This document shows, piece after piece, positions 8,081 through 14,800 of a DNA stretch of 34,341 nucleotides (positions are counted from its first letter, which is position 1; the number at the start of each line of letters is the position of its first letter). This stretch comes from Candidatus Omnitrophota bacterium (lineage in GTDB: Bacteria; Omnitrophota; Gorgyraeia; 2-01-FULL-45-10). The notes beneath the pieces were generated by a model that was not told the origin of the DNA, did not search any database, and saw nothing but the letters and a program-made list of their open reading frames with translations. The position numbers and the translations under genes are program-made. The stretch is taken from NCBI GenBank assembly GCA_016935115.1, contig JAFGRN010000060.1, forward strand, positions 1-34,341. Direction: 5' to 3'.

Positions 8081-10495
8081 ATGACGAAAAAACTGATACA
8101 TGTCCTCATAGCGCTTCTTTTGATCGTGGCAGGCGCCATATCTTATCTTGGCTCTGTTACGCTGCCGATAAAGATCCATACGATAGTTACGGAAGAGATA
8201 GAGAGGGCCACTGGCAAGAGAGTGTTTATCGATTCCGTACATTTCAATATCCTTAAGGGGCTTATACTCGACAGGGTCATCATCTACGACAGCCATTCGA
8301 TACTTATCTGGGCCAAAAGCATATCCTGCGGCGTGCCTTTTTCGGCGATATCCGGGCAGAAATTTGCGATCCCCTCGGTAACGGTCGAATCGCCGGCGGT
8401 ATATCTTGAGCGCCGGGCGGATAATTCATTTAACCTGGGTGAGCTTTTGCCCGGCAGCGGCGCCCATGCGGCGGCCCTCGCATTACACAGGATGGCCGTA
8501 AGGAATGCCCGGGTGATATTCATAGACCGCACAGTTGAGCCGGCTTTCATCGAACGGATCGATGATCTTGATATGAAGGTAAAGTTTTCCCAGCCCGATA
8601 CGGCGGCTCTCGAGCTTACGTGCGAAATCCCGCTGTCTGTCCCGGCCCGCCTGAAATTCTCCGGGGTATATCTGGTATCCCGGGGAAAACTTGCCGGCCG
8701 CGGCGAGGCTGAAAGGCTTTCCCTGAAAGAATTCAGGGACTATTATAAAGAGGCCGGCATCGATTTCCCGTCCGGCACGGTGGATGTCTCCGCGGACCTG
8801 CGCGCAGACGAAAAATGCCTGGAGATCGAACTTGACGGACGGCTTAAGAGCTTTTGTGCCGATATGGACGGATTTAAGGTGAAGATGGAATCCGGCATAA
8901 AAGCGATGGCTTCATATGATTTTAAGGAGAAGGCCCTCGAATACGCCGGTAAACTCGACGTCCGCTCAATGGACCTCGACGGCCTCGAGGCCATAGGGAA
9001 ACTGGAGAACCTTAAGGCGCATATCGAATTTACCGACTCCAGGATGTGGTCCGAAGATATTATCGTTGACGCTTACGGTATCAGATGGGATTCCAAAGTG
9101 AATATCGTTAACTTTGCCCGGCCCATTGTGGATATCTACGCGAGCGCCGGATCGCATTTAGGCGCTGTACAGAAGATGCTGAAGGACGAGTTCGGGATAA
9201 CACTGCCTACGGAGATCTCAGGGAAGGCGGATATCGCTCTCGCCATGCACTCCGAACCGGAAAAACCTTTTAAGATGAACGGATACCTGGCCTTCCGGGG
9301 CGCTACGATGAGCCTTGGCTCCGGGAACTTTCCTCTCGAGGCTTTAAACGGCGAAGCGCAATTCGACTTAAACGGCGCCAGGTGGTCGAAAGTAGCGCTT
9401 AAGTACCGTGAAGTTCCCTATACTGCCTCGGGTCGTTTATCCGATTTTTCGGCCCCTAAGATAGAGCTTGACGTCGCCTCTAAGGATCTCTCTTTTGCTT
9501 CTACCTTCTCTCCGAAGGAAAAGCAGATCACTCTATCCAGCCTCGAGGGGCGTTATTTCAATTCCACATTTTCTATTACGGGAGCCATAGACCTGGTGGA
9601 GCAGAATGCTATCGATGGTGATATTAAAGGTGAACTGAAGCTCCGGATGAGCGACCTGAGAAAGATGGTAAAAAGTTCCGCGGGATTGCAGAAGATGAAA
9701 CCTGAAGGCACGATAACCGCGACATTCGGATTAAAAGGCCAGATAAATGCCCTGAAGACTTGCGATGCCAAAATGAAGATTAAAAGCGACCATCTATCCA
9801 TACACGGGATAACAATGACGGATATGATAATGGATTATTCCCAGCAGGACGGAATGGGGCAGATAAAGTCGCTTAAGGCCGATTTCTACGGGGGCAGCCT
9901 CTTCGCGACCGGAAAGATCGACTGGACCGCCAGGGCCATGCCTTATGCCGTGAGTTTTGACGCCCTCGATGTAAAGCTTGAGGACCTGAAAGCGGACACG
10001 GATTTCAGGGACAGGGAGGTTTCGGGCAGGATGAAGATCCTGGCCCAGCTTTCAGGCACAATAAGGGATGCTTCGAGGTTCTCGGGCACGGGCCGAATAT
10101 CGATCGCCGACGGAAAATTATGGCAGCTAAATCTTTTTCAGGGCATAGGGACCCTGATATATTCGAGCGACTTCAGCGATATTGTCTTTACGCAGGGATC
10201 GCTCGATATGGAGATAGGCGGAAGAGAAATAAAGGTAAAAAATTTCATGCTGAAGAGCGATCTTCTCGATCTCTATGGCGCGGGCGTGATAGGATACGAT
10301 AGGTCCATTAGCGCGATTGTGCGGCCGGAAGTGAAGGAAGATGCCATAGGCGGGACCAAAGAACGCATTGCGAAGGCGGTGAGTGGGAACACCGCCATTA
10401 AGATAACAGGCACTCTCGAGAACCCCGAATACAAGGCCCAGGCCAATTTCGCGGACGTTGTGGGCGGTATCGCCGGCGCCATATTCAATCAGTAG
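8081..10495 (+). CDS. AsmA-like / TamB-YhdP superfamily envelope protein
   Basis: The track start at 8045 is unlikely. ATG 8081 has GGGGAG 7 bases upstream and puts the membrane anchor first ('LIHVLIALLLIVAGAISYL'), giving 804 aa. The rest is periplasmic, repetitive and beta-rich, as in AsmA-like proteins. Typical pieces are 'KRVFIDSVHFNILKGLILDRVIIYD' near the N-terminus and a C-terminal AsmA-like block, 'GTGRISIADGKLWQLNLFQGIG', then 'IKITGTLENPEY'. Members of this superfamily form long hydrophobic grooves that move phospholipids between inner and outer membranes. Next to FadL and PlsC this fits lipid traffic. Its 3' end overlaps the convergent YhcG-like gene by 11 bases. Confidence 0.8.
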   Translation: MTKKLIHVLIALLLIVAGAISYLGSVTLPIKIHTIVTEEIERATGKRVFIDSVHFNILKGLILDRVIIYDSHSILIWAKSISCGVPFSAISGQKFAIPSVTVESPAVYLERRADNSFNLGELLPGSGAHAAALALHRMAVRNARVIFIDRTVEPAFIERIDDLDMKVKFSQPDTAALELTCEIPLSVPARLKFSGVYLVSRGKLAGRGEAERLSLKEFRDYYKEAGIDFPSGTVDVSADLRADEKCLEIELDGRLKSFCADMDGFKVKMESGIKAMASYDFKEKALEYAGKLDVRSMDLDGLEAIGKLENLKAHIEFTDSRMWSEDIIVDAYGIRWDSKVNIVNFARPIVDIYASAGSHLGAVQKMLKDEFGITLPTEISGKADIALAMHSEPEKPFKMNGYLAFRGATMSLGSGNFPLEALNGEAQFDLNGARWSKVALKYREVPYTASGRLSDFSAPKIELDVASKDLSFASTFSPKEKQITLSSLEGRYFNSTFSITGAIDLVEQNAIDGDIKGELKLRMSDLRKMVKSSAGLQKMKPEGTITATFGLKGQINALKTCDAKMKIKSDHLSIHGITMTDMIMDYSQQDGMGQIKSLKADFYGGSLFATGKIDWTARAMPYAVSFDALDVKLEDLKADTDFRDREVSGRMKILAQLSGTIRDASRFSGTGRISIADGKLWQLNLFQGIGTLIYSSDFSDIVFTQGSLDMEIGGREIKVKNFMLKSDLLDLYGAGVIGYDRSISAIVRPEVKEDAIGGTKERIAKAVSGNTAIKITGTLENPEYKAQANFADVVGGIAGAIFNQ

Positions 10496-11513
10496 ATGTG
10501 TTTCTGAACAAATCGGAAATCTGTTCCGGCGAGGGTAGCTCCTTTTTCAGGTCTTTAGGAAGTTTTGTTGTTAACCTGTAAGTTGCCACGCCTATGGGTC
10601 TTCTCATATCTCGAAGCGCGTATTCAACTATCGTTCTATTTTTGTCCTGGCAGAGAATGATACCGATCGATGGATTTTCATCGCGTATTTTTACCAGATC
10701 ATCCAATGCCGCGAGATAGAATTGCATCTTACCGGTATACTCAGGGATAAATTTTCCTGTCTTGAGCTCAATCGCCACGAGACATTTCAGATGGCGGTGG
10801 TATAAAAGAATATCTATAAAAAATTCATTCCCCTCTATTTCTAAACGGAATTGATTGCCCATGAACGCGAATACACCTCCCATCTCAACCAGGAAGCGGT
10901 TTATTTTGGCGAGTAATCCCCGCTCCAATTCGAATTCATTATGATCTTCTCCGAGTTCTAAAAAATCAAAGGCATATTCATCCTTGACTGCCAACTTTGC
11001 CTGATAGCGAATCTTATCCGGAAGAGCCTTATTAAAATTGGTCTGATTCAGAAGGGTCTTTTCGTATGACTGGTTCTCTATTTGAAGAGCAAGGACATTC
11101 TTTGTCCAGCCGAATTTACGGGTCATACGGATGTAAAATTCACGCTCCAAAGGGTCTTTACAGCGCTCCATAATAACGACATTATGAGTCCATCCTATTT
11201 CTGCAACCAGTGGTTGCAGTTTTGTATCCTTGTTGTAGAGCGTAAAGAAGGTACGCATATACCATATATTTCGTGAAGAGAACCCATGCATCCCCGGAAA
11301 TTCCTTTTGCAAGTCCTTAGCAAGATTCTCCACAACTGATTTACCCCAGCCGTATTTTTTTTGCTTTGCCATAATTAACGAGCCGATATCCCAATAGAGA
11401 GCTATCAGTTCCTTATTAACGGCCCTCAGGGCATCGTATTGAGCCTTGTGAATTCTTTCTTTGACTTCCTGCAGCAGGTTCTTATAATTCGTAACGTCCG
11501 AAGCTTTTCCCAT
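10485..11513 (-). CDS. YhcG-family PD-(D/E)xK nuclease domain protein (DUF1016)
   Basis: The N-terminal DUF1016 helical domain (about 1-150) shows 'NKELIALYWDIGSLI', 'GWGKSVVENLAKDLQ' and 'GFSSRNIWYMRTFF'. The C-terminal nuclease domain carries the PD-(D/E)xK residues D234 ('FFIDILLYH') and E249-x-K251 ('VAIELKTG'), followed by 'FYLAALDD'. All core residues are present. The family is patchily distributed, often beside restriction-modification or mobile genes, and its cellular role is poorly known. Here it is alone and inverted between two + strand blocks, overlapping the AsmA-like gene, which suggests late insertion. AAGGAG precedes the ATG. The leader holds a terminator-like hairpin (see separate entries). 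Confidence 0.88.
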   Translation of the reverse strand: MGKASDVTNYKNLLQEVKERIHKAQYDALRAVNKELIALYWDIGSLIMAKQKKYGWGKSVVENLAKDLQKEFPGMHGFSSRNIWYMRTFFTLYNKDTKLQPLVAEIGWTHNVVIMERCKDPLEREFYIRMTRKFGWTKNVLALQIENQSYEKTLLNQTNFNKALPDKIRYQAKLAVKDEYAFDFLELGEDHNEFELERGLLAKINRFLVEMGGVFAFMGNQFRLEIEGNEFFIDILLYHRHLKCLVAIELKTGKFIPEYTGKMQFYLAALDDLVKIRDENPSIGIILCQDKNRTIVEYALRDMRRPIGVATYRLTTKLPKDLKKELPSPEQISDLFRNTSTD

Positions 11514-11540
11514 AGATTTCTCCTTTTTTGTAATATGAGT

Positions 11541-11587
11541 AAAAACAAAAAATCCCGCCCGAATCTTTTTAAAGATTCAAGCAGGAT
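11541..11587 (-). terminator. terminator/attenuator-like hairpin in the YhcG leader
   Basis: On the - strand an interrupted stem (ATCC, GC, GAATCTTT paired with AAAGATTC, GC, GGAT) is followed by TTTTTTGTTTTT, the form of an intrinsic terminator. It lies between the predicted promoter and the YhcG start, so it could attenuate expression. A second inverted pair, TATTACAAA (11597-11605) with TTTGTAATA (11527-11535), encloses it. Confidence 0.6.
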
Positions 11588-11614
11588 ATAGTACCCTATT
11601 ACAAACGCAGACCC

Positions 11615-11642
11615 AATATACCATATTGTATGTTTCTGTCAA
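11615..11642 (-). promoter_or_regulatory. sigma70-type promoter for the YhcG-like gene
   Basis: On the - strand TTGACA (11642-11637), a 16-base spacer and TATATT (11620-11615) give a near-consensus promoter. Transcription would begin near 11608 and yield a leader of roughly 95 bases with the hairpin described above. Confidence 0.65.
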
Positions 11643-11853
11643 GAGGATTCTTCTGGGGGAATAGAATAGGATTGTTAGGCCATAAAAAATTAAGCTAATC
11701 TAGCCTTGTCGCTCATAATATTGATGATATACTTATAATAGGATTGATTCAATGGGGATTTCTTTACGGAGTAATATGCAAGAAACAGGCGGAGGAATTT
11801 TTTTTGATTTGTTAATTTAAGTGCTTAGAAAGATCTCCGAAAGAGATATTAAT
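11643..11853 (+). other. upstream region of the giant gene, with a possible 14-aa leader ORF
   Basis: This gene-free stretch is AT-rich. It holds a TATAAT (11734-11739) without a good -35. It also holds a tiny ORF at 11776-11820: ACGGAG then ATG, 14 codons ('MQETGGGIFFDLLI') and TAA, in frame with and directly abutting the GTG at 11821. This could be a leader peptide or a relic of an older start. Nothing else is recognisable here. Confidence 0.3.
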
Positions 11854-14800
11854 ATGAATATAACCACCAGAGCTAATGGGATCTCGATTAAGAGCAAGCC
11901 ATTCAAGGTGATGGTATCGCTAGTCACCCTGGTGGCTTTTTTATGTAATATGGCATTACCCGACACGGCCCGGGCTATCGAGATACCCTCGCTTCTATCC
12001 GGTGCCGCTCCGGTGCCGGTAAAAGAACTGCGTGTGGATACTTTCACCCTGTCTGAATATCTGGGACATGTCAGCAGCTCGTGGCAGGCGACGGATGACA
12101 GCGGTTTGCCGGTTAACCGGTTAGCCAGTTCGCCGGTTCAAAACCGACAAACCGACAAACTGACAAACCGGCAAACTATCATTCACATTCAGGACGCCCA
12201 CTGCAACTACGCTGCCCAAAAGAGGATTTCCGATATAATCGGGTACCTCAACGAGGAGTATGGCATAGACACTGTAAATCTCGAAGGCGGCGCAAAGGGG
12301 TACGATCTTTCCGTATTCACGGATATAGCCGACAAGGCGGTCCGCGACAAAGTCTCCGACCATTTTGTCAAAGAGGGTCTCGTAAACGGCGCCGAATATT
12401 TCGCCGTGAATAATCCCGGTAAGGTCCGGCTGTGGGGCATAGAAGACGCGAAGCTCTATATGGAGAACCTGAAGATCTACAGAGACTCCCTCATGCATAA
12501 GGAAGAAGTGGACAGGCATCTTAAAACATTAAGCCTCATTCTCTCGAATCTTAAATCGAAGATCTATCCCAAGGATCTCCTCGATTTCGACATGAAGTAT
12601 GGCGCGTACAAGGCCGGCAATCTCGAATTTAAAGAGTACCTTAACTCTCTTATAGATATAGCGAAGGGTAAGGCTATAGACATAAAGGCCCTGCCGAACA
12701 TATATCTTCTGAATCAGACGCTCGAGGAAGAGGGCGGTATCGATTTCAAAAAAGCCAATAGAGAGCGCGACGAGTTGATCGACAGGATCCAGAAGAAACT
12801 CTCCAGGAATGCCCTCGAGGAGTTCGTGAAAAAGACGGTCGACTTCAGGTCCGAAAAACTCTCCCAAAAAGAGTTTTATTCCTATCTCATGGCAAAATTC
12901 GATGAGAGCGAGATTCTTCCCGCGGAATTCCGGGAGCTACGGAAGTACATCTCATACATCTCCATGTACGATGCAATAGGCAAAGATAAAATAATGGGAG
13001 AGATCGAGGCGCTCGAGAGCAAGATACGGGATGCGCTATGTCGCAATGACGAAGAGAGGCAGTTATGCGCGCTATCGAAGAACCTAATCTTATTGAGAAA
13101 AATCTTTGGCATCACTTTAACTAAGAGCGACTACAGTTATTATAAAGCGAACGAAGACGCTTTCGATATCCGCAGTTTCACCGCGTTCATAGACAGGAAT
13201 GCGCCGCTCTACGGCATAACCGCGAAACTCGATAACAATGCCGGCAACCTCGACCAATACCGAAGGGATATCGGGCGTTTCTACGAGTATTCTTTCAAGC
13301 GCGACGACGCGTTTATCAATAACATCACATTCCAAAACCGGCAAACCGGCAAACCGACCAACTGGCAAACTATATTGATAACCGGCGGTTTTCATACGGA
13401 GAATCTGCTGGAGCTCTTCAAGAAGCAGAATATCTCATACATCTCCATAATGCCCAACTTCAAAAATTACGACGGCTACAGCAGCCCGTATTTCAAGATC
13501 TTAAGCGGCGGATCGGTGGACGAGGTAGAGCAGGCCATCAGCCCTTACATATCTGCCATGCAGGTTCCGAGCCACCTGGCCCCCATAGAGGGGGCAGTGG
13601 ACGCGGCCGGGCTTAAGATGTTTGCGGTGAAAGTCGCCATTCAGCGTATTATGGCGGAGAAGAGCATCAATGGTGTCTCCATTGTGAAGGACGGCAAAGT
13701 GCTTGTCAAAGTCGGGGATCCGACGGATGCCGAGAAGAACTCCGTTGAACTGGATGAGCTTCTGAGTATGGCCAGGGCGAAGCCAGTGCCCGCCGCCGCA
13801 CCGGTTGCCGTGCCGGCCGAGCCGGGCAAGTCTGTCTCCGCGCCGGCTGCGTTGAAAGTCACAGATTTTGGAATAGCCAGTGATAATAGCGTAGGGGTGA
13901 CACGAACGCAGCACGTGGCATTTCATGAAGCTGGTCGTTTTCCCGATATTCTAAGCGATATCGCTGCCACTATGGGTGCGAAAACGCGGGCAGACGGAAA
14001 GTTTGACCTGCGAGAAACCGTGAGACAGGCAGGTGGTCGCATAACAACCGTATACGGAGAAGTATACATAACCGACGACGGGATATTGGTAGTAATTGAT
14101 AGCCGTTTTCAAAAAGACCATGCCGGCAGGGGTGAACAGGCTGTTTATGCTAGCACAAACGCGAAGGCGCAACACGAGATTGCCGAGTTACGGTTGTGGA
14201 AAGATTTTGCGCTGCAAAACGGTATTGCTACTTCCGAAGATATACAAAGTGGACTCCTGGGGATGAAATTGAGAGAGTGGATGAATGACAAATCCGTTGG
14301 CAATGCTGTATTGGCTGAAAGAGGGCGACTAATAGGAGAGAGGGCTAATGAGTTCCATAACAGAGGGTTGGCCGTCGAAGTAGAATATAATAAAGTCCTA
14401 CTCGGAAAACTGTACGTAAATAAAGGCGTCGTGGATATGCTCAAGGTTCTTATAGCGGGAGGGCTCCGGAAGGAATTAAGCCGGGAGGCATTGACAAAAT
14501 GGATCGAAGGCATAACCGTTTCATCGGCATCGTATATCTATAAAAATTGGGAAACCGCCGGTATTCTTTACCGTGGTACACTTCCAAATGGTAATGAGAT
14601 ATATATTTTAGTAAGAATGGAAAATGATAAAGTGAAAAGCGTTTCTATCAACATGGACCATATCCGTGGCCCTATGTATGCGGGAGCTCAATATCTGCAA
14701 GTACCCAACGCCTTGGCTGAGTCCGCGGCAAAAGCACTAGCGTCTAAGGGTATCCAGGTTTCCGCTGAGATTCAGGCAACCGGATTTGTAGTAATAAAAC

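Noticed and set aside
12104-13370. CRISPR-like array from 8-bp repeats
   Set aside because: Units are 8 bp, contiguous and without spacers, and are translated in frame; no cas genes are present.
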